From Rhodothermus marinus (GTDB lineage: Bacteria > Bacteroidota > Rhodothermia > Rhodothermales > Rhodothermaceae), in assembly GCF_009936275.1 (NCBI RefSeq), contig NZ_AP019797.1:425501-489500 (forward strand): DNA of 64,000 bases, read 5' to 3'. Both the position numbers and the translations under genes were made by a program. The first letter of the stretch is position 1, and every line of letters begins with the position of its first letter. Under the pieces are notes generated by a model. The model saw only the letters and a list, made by a program, of their open reading frames with translations. It was not told the DNA's origin and ran no database searches. Positions 25,228 to 33,973 of this stretch are shown here, piece after piece.

Positions 25228-27534
25228 ATGCGTACGTTTCTGCTCCAATCCGACCCGAATGCTGAGAACGAGACGCCCGAGCCGTTGCCGGAAGCCGCCG
25301 CGCGCATTCTGGAGGGACTCAATCCCGTGCAGCGGCAGGCCGTGCAGGTGACCGAAGGGCCGGTGCTGATCATTGCCGGACCGGGTTCGGGCAAGACGCG
25401 CACGCTCACGCATCGGATCGCCTATCTGATTGCCACCGGACGGGCCCGACCGCACCAGATTCTGGCCTTGACCTTCACGAACAAGGCGGCCCGCGAGATG
25501 ATGGAGCGCATTGAGCGCCTGGTGGGCCCCGAGGCCGCCCGGCACATCTGGATGGGGACCTTCCACGCGATCTTCGCCCGCATCCTGCGCCGCGAAGGGC
25601 ACCGCATCGGCTACACGCCGGACTTCAGCATCTACGACACGGACGACGCGGAGCGACTGCTGCGCGAGCTGATGGCGCGTTACCACATCGATCCGCGCCA
25701 GTACAGCCCGCGCACGATCCGTCATCTGATCTCCAGCGCCAAAAACCAGATGATCGGGCCGGAGGAATACGCCCGTCTGGTGGCTTCGCCCGTGCAGGAA
25801 AAGGCGGCAAAGCTCTACGGCCCCTACCAGGAGGCGCTGCGCCGGGCCAACGCGCTGGATTTCGACGACCTGTTGCTCAAGCCCATCGAACTGTTCGAGC
25901 AGCATCCCGACGTGCTGCAGCGCTACCAGGAGCGCTGGCGCTATTTGCACATCGACGAGTACCAGGACACGAACCGGGCGCAGTACGTGCTGGCGCGCAA
26001 GCTGGCCGAGGCGCACCGTAACCTGTGCGTGGTGGGCGACGACGCCCAGTCGATCTATGCCTTCCGGGGGGCCGACATCGGCAACATCCTGTCGTTTCAG
26101 CGAGACTATCCCGACGCAACCACGATCCGGCTGGAGCAGAACTACCGCTCCACGCGCCGCATCCTGAAACTGGCCGAGGCGATCATCCGGCACAACCGGG
26201 ATCAGCTCGAAAAGCGGCTCTGGACCGAAAACCCGGAGGGCGATCCGATCGTGCTGATCGAGGCGCTTTCGGAGCGCGACGAAGCCCAGAAGGTGGAGCA
26301 GCGCATCCGGGACCTGCACGTGCGCTACGGCTATGCCTTTCGCGATTTTGCCGTGCTCTACCGCACGAACGCCCAGAGCCGTTCGCTCGAAGAAGCGCTC
26401 CGGCGCGGCGGCATTCCCTATCGCGTGGTGGGCGGGCTGTCGTTCTACCAGCGCAAGGAAATCAAAGACGTGCTGGCCTACCTGCGCCTGCTCGTGAACC
26501 CGCACGATGCGGCCAGTCTCCAGCGCGTGATCAACTACCCGGCGCGCGGGATCGGTCAGCGTACGGTCGAGGCGTTGATGGACTATGCCCGCCAGCACGG
26601 TCTGAGCCTGTGGCAGGCCATCGAGCGCGTGGAGGAGGTTGGGCTCCCGACGCGCGCGCAGAAGGCCGTGCAGGAGTTTCACTTCCTGATCGCCCGCCAT
26701 GCGGCCAAGATGGACGCCATGCCGGTGGACGAACTGGCCCGCTCGCTGCTGCAGGAAAGCGGTCTGTTTGAGGAGTTGCGGCGCGAGGGTACGCCGGAGG
26801 CCCTGGCGCGCTGGGAGAACGTGCAGGAGCTGCTGAACGCCATCGCCGAGTACGTGGCCACGGCCGGCGAGCAGGCCACGCTGAGCGGCTTCCTGCAGGA
26901 AGTGGCGCTGCTGACCGATCTGGACGAAATGCCCGAAGACAACCGCGTCACGCTCATGACGCTGCACGCCTCGAAAGGGCTGGAATTTCCCGTGGTGTTC
27001 ATCACCGGTCTGGAGGAGGGGCTTTTCCCGCTGGCGCAGGCCACGCAGGACCGCAAGGACCTGGAGGAAGAGCGGCGGCTGTTTTACGTGGGCGTGACGC
27101 GGGCGCAGCGGCACCTGTTTCTCTGCTATGCCCGCAGCCGCTATCGCTACGGCGAGCAGCAGCCCAGCGTCCGTAGCCGCTTTCTGGAAGAACTCGATAC
27201 GGACGTGATCGTGACCGAGGCCGGGCTTCCCTTCCGCCGCGGCGAAGTGCTGGACCGTCACCCCCGGAGCGAGCGGTACGTGGAGATGGACCCGCACTAC
27301 TACCGCCGGCCGTTGCAGCAGCGAAGCAGCTCCGCCGCAGCGCGGCGCGTGGTATACGACGAAGGGGCCGGCGAGATCGTGCCCGGTGCCCGCGTGGAGC
27401 ATGCGATCTTCGGCGAGGGCAAGGTGCTGGCGCTGGAGGGACAGGGCGATCAGGCCCGGGCCATCGTCTTCTTCCCTGAAGTGGGCCAGAAGAAGCTCGT
27501 GCTCAAATTTGCCCGCCTCCGCCGCATCGATTGA
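25228..27534 (+). CDS. UvrD/PcrA-type ATP-dependent DNA helicase
   Basis: A 768-residue superfamily 1A 3'-5' helicase for nucleotide excision and mismatch repair or clearing recombination intermediates. Motifs in order: Q motif LNPVQRQAV, Walker A IAGPGSGKTRTL, Ia LTFTNKAAREM, II HIDEYQDTN, III GDDAQSIYAFRGA, IV RLEQNYRST, V TLHASKGLEFPVVFI, VI EEERRLFYVGVTRA. The C-terminal ~55 residues (VEHAIFGEGKVL) form the PcrA-type Tudor-like RNA polymerase-binding domain. ATG 25228 begins the native protein; codons upstream in frame extend into the DUF2236 gene. Confidence 0.93.
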   Translation: MRTFLLQSDPNAENETPEPLPEAAARILEGLNPVQRQAVQVTEGPVLIIAGPGSGKTRTLTHRIAYLIATGRARPHQILALTFTNKAAREMMERIERLVGPEAARHIWMGTFHAIFARILRREGHRIGYTPDFSIYDTDDAERLLRELMARYHIDPRQYSPRTIRHLISSAKNQMIGPEEYARLVASPVQEKAAKLYGPYQEALRRANALDFDDLLLKPIELFEQHPDVLQRYQERWRYLHIDEYQDTNRAQYVLARKLAEAHRNLCVVGDDAQSIYAFRGADIGNILSFQRDYPDATTIRLEQNYRSTRRILKLAEAIIRHNRDQLEKRLWTENPEGDPIVLIEALSERDEAQKVEQRIRDLHVRYGYAFRDFAVLYRTNAQSRSLEEALRRGGIPYRVVGGLSFYQRKEIKDVLAYLRLLVNPHDAASLQRVINYPARGIGQRTVEALMDYARQHGLSLWQAIERVEEVGLPTRAQKAVQEFHFLIARHAAKMDAMPVDELARSLLQESGLFEELRREGTPEALARWENVQELLNAIAEYVATAGEQATLSGFLQEVALLTDLDEMPEDNRVTLMTLHASKGLEFPVVFITGLEEGLFPLAQATQDRKDLEEERRLFYVGVTRAQRHLFLCYARSRYRYGEQQPSVRSRFLEELDTDVIVTEAGLPFRRGEVLDRHPRSERYVEMDPHYYRRPLQQRSSSAAARRVVYDEGAGEIVPGARVEHAIFGEGKVLALEGQGDQARAIVFFPEVGQKKLVLKFARLRRID

Positions 27535-27724
27535 ATCGAGTATCGCGCGGGCGAGGTTGTCATAGCAGCCTGTCTGGAAAGGAAGCGGTGTGATCGGCCT
27601 GTCAAAATTATGAAATCGCCGATTCACTGGTGCATGATGGCTCAATATCGATCTACGGACATGACAGGGCGGACACTGAGGGCCGCCCCTGCGTTCTCAC
27701 ATGCACCATGACGTCTGGGAAATT

Positions 27725-28159
27725 CTATTTTCTGTAAATGGTGATCGGCCCGTCAACAGGCACCGAGTTGAGAATCAGCGAATCCCGATTGACGCCCCAG
27801 AGCAGGGGCGTGTCCAGAAATTCCCGAAGCGTCTCGCGGTAGGCCAGCGTGTCGTTGCGGTACACCTCGACGATGCCTTCCGGCCGGATGATGAGCGTTT
27901 CGGTGTATCCCGCCGAGCAGGACGTCCAGACGGACGGTGGTCCGCTCACCGTGAAGAAAACGGCCGTCTTTACCCACCGCCATTCGCCCCAGAGGATCGA
28001 TGTGTCCCGGGAAAAGCGGCCCATGTCGATCCGGGGCGGCGTTTCGTCGCATTCGGATTCGGAAGGGCGCTCGATCGACACTTCCGGCTCGATCAGGGCA
28101 CATCCCGTCAGCAGCAGGACCGCGCCCACAAGTGCATAGAGGCCGGCGCTTCCTTGCAT
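27725..28159 (-). CDS. Hypothetical lipoprotein, lipocalin-like
   Basis: A 144-residue lipoprotein (signal peptide GLYALVGAVLLLTGC, lipobox Cys at residue 20). The mature sequence has LWGEWRWVKTAVFFTVSGPP and ETLIIRPEGIVEVYRNDTLAYRE, the pattern of the small lipocalin-like/META-type beta proteins common in Bacteroidota. No function known. The interval from the helicase stop to this gene (27535-27724) shows only a weak GC-rich hairpin near 27667-27695. Confidence 0.6.
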   Translation of the reverse strand: MQGSAGLYALVGAVLLLTGCALIEPEVSIERPSESECDETPPRIDMGRFSRDTSILWGEWRWVKTAVFFTVSGPPSVWTSCSAGYTETLIIRPEGIVEVYRNDTLAYRETLREFLDTPLLWGVNRDSLILNSVPVDGPITIYRK

Positions 28160-28199
28160 CGGGGAAGAGCAGAAGAGTTTGATTTTCTATAAGATAAAC

Positions 28200-29468
28200 T
28201 CAGGGCGTACTTGTTTCAAGGGCCAGCAGCAGCTCTGTGGCTTCCGGCGATCCGTCGTTCGGCGCCGGGGTGAGGTCCAGCAGCCGGCACATCAGGGCGT
28301 AGAGGTGGATGTTTTCGACGGAAGGAACGACCCGGCCGCGGGCGAAGGCCGGTCCGTGCGCGATCAGGATGCCGTGCATCGAGGGCAGCGTCGGGTCGTA
28401 GCCGTGCATGCCCATCGGGAAGCGGTCGGGCTGTTGTTCGAAGCGCGTGCGCGTGGTGATCGTCCAGCCTTCGTCGGCCAGCCCGACGATCGGCGGGATG
28501 CGGGGATGCGTGCCGAAGTGCAGGTGCGCCGGGAGTTCCGCTTTGCGGTACACGTGCAGGTGCGGATGGGCCTGCTGGAGCGCCTGTAATACGGCCTCGA
28601 AGCGGCCGGGACGCGGCGTAAGCATGAGCACCGGCGACCAGCTGACTACCTGCACGTCGTCGAGGGCGATGTAGTCGTCCAGAAAGATTACCCGCTCGCG
28701 GGAGGTGGCCGTCATGCCGTGGTCCGAGACGACGAGCAAATTCACCCGGTCAAGCAGCCCCCGTGCCCGCAAGCCGTCCACGAGCAGCCGCAGGTAACCG
28801 TCCACGCGCTGCACCGCTTCGGCCACCTCTGGCGCATCCGGGCCGTGTTCGTGGCCGGCGTGGTCCACTTCGCTGAAGTAGAGCGTCAGGAAGCGCGGGC
28901 GCAGCGAGTCGGGCAGGTCCAGCCATTCCAGCACCTGGCGCACGCGCGTCTCGCCGGGAATGCTTCCGTCATAGGGCACCCAGTAGGTGGGGCGAATGCC
29001 GCGGATTTCGGCTTCGGAGCCGGGCCAGAAATAGGTGGCCGTGCGCAGGCCCTGGCGTTCGGCCGTCACCCAGATCGGCTCGCCGTCGCGCCACCAGCGG
29101 CCGTCGGACACGGCATCGCGGTCGCTCAACCGAAACCATCCCAGCGTCGAATCGAACATCGTGTTGGCTACGATTCCGTGATGGTCCGGGTACAACCCCG
29201 TGACGATCGTGTAGTGATTGGGAAAGGTCAGGGACGGGAAGACCGGGATGAGTGCCTCGGCGCGTACGCCCTTGCGGGCCAGCGCGGTCATCGTGGGCGG
29301 CGCGTAGCGATCCAGATAGTCGGCGCGGAAGCCGTCGATCGAAATCAGCAGCAGCGGAGGGGGGCCGTCGTCCACCGGGGTCGTGCGGGTGGTACGGCAT
29401 CCTGTGAGCCACCCGACAAGGAGCGTGGCAAGCAGAACGAGTCGGAGCACAGCAGCGTGTCGGTTCAT
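28200..29468 (-). CDS. Type I phosphodiesterase/nucleotide pyrophosphatase (NPP-like), lipoprotein
   Basis: A 422-residue alkaline-phosphatase-superfamily hydrolase with a lipoprotein signal peptide (VLLATLLVGWLTGC). Metal and catalytic sites: LLLISIDGFRADYL (Asp), PVFPSLTFPNHYTIVTGLYPDHHGI (Thr nucleophile), YFSEVDHAGHEHGP (Asp, His), VVSDHGM (Asp, His) and MHGYDP (His). This set matches ecto-nucleotide pyrophosphatases/phosphodiesterases, cleaving nucleotides or choline phospholipids outside the cytoplasm. The start overlaps the stop of the YccF gene (ATGA), so it is translationally coupled. Confidence 0.87.
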   Translation of the reverse strand: MNRHAAVLRLVLLATLLVGWLTGCRTTRTTPVDDGPPPLLLISIDGFRADYLDRYAPPTMTALARKGVRAEALIPVFPSLTFPNHYTIVTGLYPDHHGIVANTMFDSTLGWFRLSDRDAVSDGRWWRDGEPIWVTAERQGLRTATYFWPGSEAEIRGIRPTYWVPYDGSIPGETRVRQVLEWLDLPDSLRPRFLTLYFSEVDHAGHEHGPDAPEVAEAVQRVDGYLRLLVDGLRARGLLDRVNLLVVSDHGMTATSRERVIFLDDYIALDDVQVVSWSPVLMLTPRPGRFEAVLQALQQAHPHLHVYRKAELPAHLHFGTHPRIPPIVGLADEGWTITTRTRFEQQPDRFPMGMHGYDPTLPSMHGILIAHGPAFARGRVVPSVENIHLYALMCRLLDLTPAPNDGSPEATELLLALETSTP

Positions 29469-29842
29469 GGCAGGCGAACGATTTCGTAGCCAAAAGGCGT
29501 CAGCGCCAGGCGGGCCAGTTTCAGGTGCTGGAGGGCGAACGGAATCCCGATGATCGTGATCGCGCAGACCAGCGCCGCCGCCAGGTGGGTGAGCGCGATC
29601 CAGACGCCGCCCAGCAGGAGCCAGAGCACGTTCATGGCCAGCGCCAGGCAGCCGGTGGCCGGCGGCTTTTCGCGCACGGTGTGGCCGAACGGAAAAAGCG
29701 CCAGCAGGGCCAGCTTGAAACACTGCAGGCCGAACGGGATCCCTACCAGCGTCAGGCACAGCAGCAGTCCGGCCAGCGCGTATTCAAGCGCTACCAGCAG
29801 GCCGCCCAGCACCAGCCAGAGCAGGTTTCCCAGCAGGCGCAT
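29465..29842 (-). CDS. YccF domain-containing inner membrane protein
   Basis: A 125-residue membrane protein made of two repeats of the YccF motif: LGNLLWLVLGGLLVALEYALAGLLLCLTLVGIPFG, then LAMNVLWLLLGGVWIALTHLAAALVCAITIIGIPFA, each followed by a cytoplasmic LALFPFGH/LALTPFGY turn. Four membrane helices are predicted. The role of the family is unknown. It is transcribed with the NPP-like lipoprotein gene downstream. Confidence 0.83.
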   Translation of the reverse strand: MRLLGNLLWLVLGGLLVALEYALAGLLLCLTLVGIPFGLQCFKLALLALFPFGHTVREKPPATGCLALAMNVLWLLLGGVWIALTHLAAALVCAITIIGIPFALQHLKLARLALTPFGYEIVRLP

Positions 29843-29848
29843 CGCGTA

Positions 29849-30106
29849 CTATCGGCCGAAGAAGTAGTACAGAATCAGACCACCGACCGGGAAGAAGATG
29901 ATCAGCAGTGCCCAGAGCGCCTTGCTGGAAAACTCACGCTGACTGTTGGCCAGCTCGATGAGCGCCAGAATGTCGAGCACCACGATCACGGTGCCGCAGA
30001 AGCCGAGCGCCCAGAAGTTCTGAAGACGCTCGATCAGGTTCGGGCCACATCCGGCCAGCAGCAGCGCAGTGGCCCCGAGCAAAAGCAGTACAGGCAGACG
30101 ACGCAT
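29849..30106 (-). CDS. Small membrane lipoprotein, PLD-nuclease-N type
   Basis: An 85-residue protein with signal peptide and lipobox (VLLLLGATALLLAGC) followed by two membrane helices and the motif LWALLIIFFPVGGLILYYFFGR, typical of the PLDc_N domain, a short membrane module also found before cardiolipin synthases. Six bases separate its stop from the YccF start, placing it first in a three-gene unit with YccF and the NPP-like gene. Confidence 0.7.
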   Translation of the reverse strand: MRRLPVLLLLGATALLLAGCGPNLIERLQNFWALGFCGTVIVVLDILALIELANSQREFSSKALWALLIIFFPVGGLILYYFFGR

Positions 30107-30278
30107 GGTCGGTTCTTCGTTGGTGATGCAGCGTAAGAAATCGTGTACGTTGCAGAAAAGCAACCTGCTTTGAGACGCTACGAAAGATCTGACGATTCGG
30201 TTACAGACGGAACAGGAGGCGGGCTTCCCGGTAGGAGGCCGCGATTTTGAGCGTTCGAAGGCTAACCACCGATGAAAT

Positions 30279-31355
30279 ATGCGCATCGGGACGATCGAAC
30301 TGGGCGAGCGGCCCCTGTTTCTGGCGCCCATGGAGGACGTGAGCGATCCGCCGTTCCGGCTGCTGTGCAAGCGCTACGGGGCCGACATGGTGTTCACCGA
30401 GTTCATCTCATCCGGTGGACTGGTGCACGAGAGCGAGGACGCGGTCAAAAAGCTGGACATCTACGACGAAGAACGCCCCGTCGGCATTCAGATCTTCGGG
30501 GGCGAGCTGGAGCAGGTGCGCGAGGCCGCCCGCATCGTCGATCAGATCGGCCCGGACGTGATCGACATCAACTTCGGGTGCCCGGTGCGCAAGGTGGTCT
30601 GCAAGGATGCCGGAGCCGGCGTGCTGCGCGACCTGAACAAGATGCGGGCGCTGACGGAGGCCGTCGTCGAGGTCGCCACGCGACCGGTGACGGTCAAAAC
30701 CCGGCTGGGCTGGGACGATCAATCGATTCGCATCCTGGAGGTGGCCCGAATGCTGGAGGATTGCGGCGTGCAGGCGCTTACCGTCCATGCGCGCACGCGG
30801 GCGCAGATGTACAAGGGCACGGCCCGCTGGGAATGGCTTCGGCGGCTCAAAGAACTCGGTCTCTCGATCCCGATCATCGGCAACGGCGATGCACTGACGC
30901 CGGAAAAGGTCAAGCAGATGTTCGACGAAACCGGCGTCGATGGCGTGATGATCGGGCGCGGGGCGATCGGCAACCCGTGGATTTTCCGGGATGCCAAGAT
31001 CTACATGGAAACCGGCGAACTTCCGCCACCGCCCTCGTGGGAGGAGCGCGTGCGGGTGGTGGCCGAGCACCTGGAGTTGAAGTGCCAGTGGCTGGGCGAG
31101 CGCAAAGGCGTGCTGGAGATGCGCCGCATGTACGGCGGCTATTTCAAGGGCTTTCCGGGCGCCAGCCGGTTGCGCCAGCTTCTGATGGACAAGGAAACGA
31201 AAGCCGAGGTGCTGGAAATCCTGCTGAACTTCCGCCCGGACGATCCCGAAATTCAGGTGGCCGTGCCACGTGCGGTGCGGGCCGTACCGGTCGCGCTGAC
31301 GGCCCGTTTGCCTGCGCCAACACGCCAGAAAGCGCAGACCGTTGAAGCGGCATAA
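30279..31355 (+). CDS. dusB: tRNA-dihydrouridine synthase, DusB type
   Basis: A 358-residue FMN-dependent enzyme reducing uridines in the D-loop of tRNA. APMEDVSDPPFR (FMN loop), DINFGCPVRKVV with the catalytic Cys, KTRLGW, VHARTRAQMYKG and GRGAIGNPWIF are all family motifs; after about residue 240 comes the helical tRNA-binding domain. Length is normal for DusB, plus a C-terminal tail of about 30 residues rich in Arg and Pro. Confidence 0.92.
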   Translation: MRIGTIELGERPLFLAPMEDVSDPPFRLLCKRYGADMVFTEFISSGGLVHESEDAVKKLDIYDEERPVGIQIFGGELEQVREAARIVDQIGPDVIDINFGCPVRKVVCKDAGAGVLRDLNKMRALTEAVVEVATRPVTVKTRLGWDDQSIRILEVARMLEDCGVQALTVHARTRAQMYKGTARWEWLRRLKELGLSIPIIGNGDALTPEKVKQMFDETGVDGVMIGRGAIGNPWIFRDAKIYMETGELPPPPSWEERVRVVAEHLELKCQWLGERKGVLEMRRMYGGYFKGFPGASRLRQLLMDKETKAEVLEILLNFRPDDPEIQVAVPRAVRAVPVALTARLPAPTRQKAQTVEAA

Positions 31356-31364
31356 AATCCGTTA

Positions 31365-31393
31365 TTGACCTTCGCCTCCAGGTCCCGTATTAT
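31365..31393 (+). promoter_or_regulatory. Sigma70-like promoter of the recombinase-like gene
   Basis: TTGACC (31365-31370), a 17-base spacer and TATTAT (31388-31393) make a near-consensus housekeeping promoter. It lies 32 bases before the recombinase-like gene. Confidence 0.45.
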
Positions 31394-31425
31394 TACGGAC
31401 ACCTACGAACCAGGCGGAACGGATC

Positions 31426-32388
31426 ATGGCCGAACGGGAGGCGAAGGACGGGCGCGCCGAGGTGGGATTGAAGCTGACGCTGAACGAGCTGCAACGGCGC
31501 CTTCGGGACTTTCAGCAGGAGTATCTGAAAAACAAAAGCCCGGAGACGGTCGGCACCTACCGGCGGGCGCTGCATGAATTCGAGCGTTGGTTTGCGACGC
31601 AGCGAGGGCAGTTTCGCTTTCGGGTGGCCGATGTGCAGCGCTACAAGCAGTACCTGATGCGTGAGAAGAAGCTGCATCAGGTGTCGGTTTCCACCTATCT
31701 GACGGCGCTACGCCGGTTCTGCCAGTACCTGGTGGACATCGGGCTGCTTTCGGAAAATCCGGCCCGCACGGTCAAGGGCAATCGGCGACCGTCGAGCCAT
31801 TCCCGTTCGGTGCTCACGCGTGTGGAGATCGAACAACTGCTGGCCGTGCTGGATCAGGATACCTCGCAGATTGGCCTGCGCGATCGGGCCATCGTGCACA
31901 TGATGTTGTTTGCGGGATTGAGTGAGGTGGAGATCGTGCGGGCCGACGTGCGCGACCTGGACCAGACGCTGCTGGGCTGGTACCTGCGCGTGCAGGGCAA
32001 GGGGCATACGGCCAAAGACCAGCAGGTGCCGCTGGATCCGCCCGTGGTCGAGGCGCTGCAGGCCTATCTGAACACGCGCGTGCCGCTGCATCCGAGCGAG
32101 CCGCTTTTCGTGTCGCACGGGCATCGCTCCGAGGGGCAGCGACTCAACACCCGCTCGGTGCGCAGCCGCATCAAGCAGCACCTGGAGGCAGCCGGCATCA
32201 CGCGACGCGGCGTAACGCCGCATAGCCTGACGCACACGGCTGCGCTGATCTGGCTCAATCAGGGCATGTCGATCGAAGAAGTGCAGCGCCGCATGCGCCA
32301 CGGCACGCTGGAAACCACGATGATCTACTACCGCAAGCAGGGCCTGCTCAACCGGGATCCGGAAGAGCTGAAGCGCCTGCTGGGTTAA
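31426..32388 (+). CDS. Tyrosine-recombinase-like protein lacking both catalytic arginines
   Basis: A 320-residue protein with XerC/XerD architecture: SAM-like core-binding domain (about residues 30-125) and catalytic domain (about 130-315). Lys192 (QGKGHTAK), His266, His270, His292 (RHGTLETT) and the nucleophile Tyr301 (MIYY) are kept. Where Xer proteins have GLRxSE and HxLRH, this one reads GLSEVE (Ser166) and HSLTH (Thr269), so both active-site arginines are missing. It may bind DNA without normal strand transfer. No attachment sites or mobile genes surround it; an own promoter precedes it. Confidence 0.8.
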   Translation: MAEREAKDGRAEVGLKLTLNELQRRLRDFQQEYLKNKSPETVGTYRRALHEFERWFATQRGQFRFRVADVQRYKQYLMREKKLHQVSVSTYLTALRRFCQYLVDIGLLSENPARTVKGNRRPSSHSRSVLTRVEIEQLLAVLDQDTSQIGLRDRAIVHMMLFAGLSEVEIVRADVRDLDQTLLGWYLRVQGKGHTAKDQQVPLDPPVVEALQAYLNTRVPLHPSEPLFVSHGHRSEGQRLNTRSVRSRIKQHLEAAGITRRGVTPHSLTHTAALIWLNQGMSIEEVQRRMRHGTLETTMIYYRKQGLLNRDPEELKRLLG

Positions 32389-33026
32389 GGCGTGTCGGGC
32401 ACGCGGCCGCCGATCACGAAGAAGTCGTCCACGCGCCAGGCGCAGTCCACATCGACGAACCCGGTGCGTTCGAGCGCCTTCAGGTGGCGGTACAGGGGCA
32501 GCACGCCTACGTGGTCGCCGATGATCAGATGACCGCCGGGCGTGAGCGTATCCCGGATGCCCTGCAGGAGCAGTTCGTAGCGGGTTTCGACCTCGGCCGG
32601 ATCGCTGCGCTCCGAGTCGTGCCCTACCAGCACGTGCAGGGCCAGCGAGGCGAGCACGACGTCGTAGGGGCCGCCGGGCAACGGCTCGCCGTCGGGTACG
32701 ATCGTGGCCTGAATTGTGACCGCATCCGGGCAGTAGTCGGCCACCTTGTCGTAGGCGATGGCCAGCAGGTCGGGGTCCTGGTCGATCAGGGTCAGATGCA
32801 CGAGCGGGTAGGCCGAGACAACGGCCGCGGCGGCGTTGCCGGTGCCGCAGGCCAGGTCGCACACGCGCGTGCCCTCGCGCAAAGGTGGCAGCGCCAGCAC
32901 CATTTCGTCGATCATCTCCAGGGCCAGCGGCATGCGGCGCTCCAGGTGCAGATCGTACCAGTAACCGTCGCGCCAGAAGCCGCTGTGCCGCTGCAGGTTC
33001 TTCCGCCAGCTCGGGAGGTGGGTCAT
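32385..33026 (-). CDS. SAM-dependent methyltransferase
   Basis: A 213-residue class I methyltransferase: RVCDLACGTGNAAAAVV is motif I, LTLIDQDPDLLAIA the ribose-binding strand, PYDVVLASLALHVL motif II-like and DTLTPGGHLIIGDH motif III. An N-terminal segment rich in Trp and His (SWRKNLQRHSGFWRDGYWYDLH) precedes the Rossmann fold. The substrate is unknown. Its stop overlaps the stop of the recombinase-like gene on the other strand by four bases. Confidence 0.8.
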   Translation of the reverse strand: MTHLPSWRKNLQRHSGFWRDGYWYDLHLERRMPLALEMIDEMVLALPPLREGTRVCDLACGTGNAAAAVVSAYPLVHLTLIDQDPDLLAIAYDKVADYCPDAVTIQATIVPDGEPLPGGPYDVVLASLALHVLVGHDSERSDPAEVETRYELLLQGIRDTLTPGGHLIIGDHVGVLPLYRHLKALERTGFVDVDCAWRVDDFFVIGGRVPDTP

Positions 33027-33084
33027 TGCCGGTCCGGTCAGAGCGATTGGTTCGGGAGCGGCACTTCGACTGCAGGGTGCGCGC

Positions 33085-33849
33085 TCAGGATCCCGGCCGC
33101 AGCGTCTCGAACAGCCGCTCGGCCACGCGTCCGCTGCGCGTGGGAAAGCCTTCGGGAACGTGGTGGTGCAGGTAGGCTTCGGTGAGCTGGAGCAGTTCGT
33201 GGCGATGGGAGGGGTTCAGGTGTAGCCGCAGGGCCGTGTCGGGATCGGTCCGTGCCAGAAAGGCGAAGGCCCGCAGCGCCGCCCGCGAGGCCGGTTGCGT
33301 CGGCTCCGGGTCGGCCGAACGCGGACGCACCTGTCCGCTGGCCAGCGCCAGCTCACCGCCTTCCGGACCGATCTGTTCGACGAGCGCGCGTTCGATCCGG
33401 GGCGCAAAGCCCAGCGCGGCGGCCAGCCGGAGCTGAAACCACGGCAGCAGGTTCCAGGCACGGGTCGGAGCTGCATCGAGCCGGGCCAGCACCTGCCAGA
33501 ACGTCTCAAAAAACTCCGGCATAGGCTCCTCAGGCGGCAGTAGCGCATGGACCAGCTCCACCATGCGCAGGCTCAGTGTCAGTTTTTCCAGATTGCGACC
33601 CAGCTCGGACAGATACTGTGCAAAACTGCTTTCGCTGAGCGTCTGAAGTTCGCGGGTCGGGCGGTAATAAAAGACCACCTGCAGGCAGGAAGGCGGCTGC
33701 AATGTGCCGCCGAACCGACTGCCCGGCAGCCGCGCCCCTTTCGCCATGACCGAAAGCCGCCCTTTCGCCCGCGTGAAAAGCGAGGCGATCAGGCTCGTCT
33801 CCCCGTAGGGCAGCGTGCGGAGGACGATGGCTTCGGTGCGGATGATCAT
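33085..33849 (-). CDS. recO: DNA repair protein RecO
   Basis: A 254-residue RecO: N-terminal OB-fold (IIRTEAIVLRTLPYGETSLIASLFTRAKGRLSVMAKGARLP) for single-strand DNA annealing and a helical C-terminal domain. With RecR and RecF it loads RecA on SSB-coated gaps. The position where many RecO proteins have a four-cysteine zinc finger (around residues 150-185 here) holds no cysteine at all, so this is the zinc-free form. Divergent from the ComEA-like gene. Confidence 0.9.
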   Translation of the reverse strand: MIIRTEAIVLRTLPYGETSLIASLFTRAKGRLSVMAKGARLPGSRFGGTLQPPSCLQVVFYYRPTRELQTLSESSFAQYLSELGRNLEKLTLSLRMVELVHALLPPEEPMPEFFETFWQVLARLDAAPTRAWNLLPWFQLRLAAALGFAPRIERALVEQIGPEGGELALASGQVRPRSADPEPTQPASRAALRAFAFLARTDPDTALRLHLNPSHRHELLQLTEAYLHHHVPEGFPTRSGRVAERLFETLRPGS

Positions 33850-33973
33850 GCGCCGTGGCAGATGGCTTTATCCAGAAACGCACGCCTGCGCGGAAAGTGT
33901 CGAGAAAACGACCGATGCGTGCCAACGTCCGGATTTATCTTTACGTTGAAAGACAACCTGTTGCCATTCAGCC

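Noticed and set aside
25066-27645. An 859-codon open frame antisense to the UvrD-type helicase
   Set aside because: It lies wholly opposite a gene with all helicase motifs, reads as His/Arg/Gln-rich low-information sequence and matches no family; high GC creates such shadow frames.
31365-32388. A mobile element or integron built around the recombinase-like gene
   Set aside because: No attachment repeats, transposase, cassettes or composition change flank it, and the catalytic arginines are missing.
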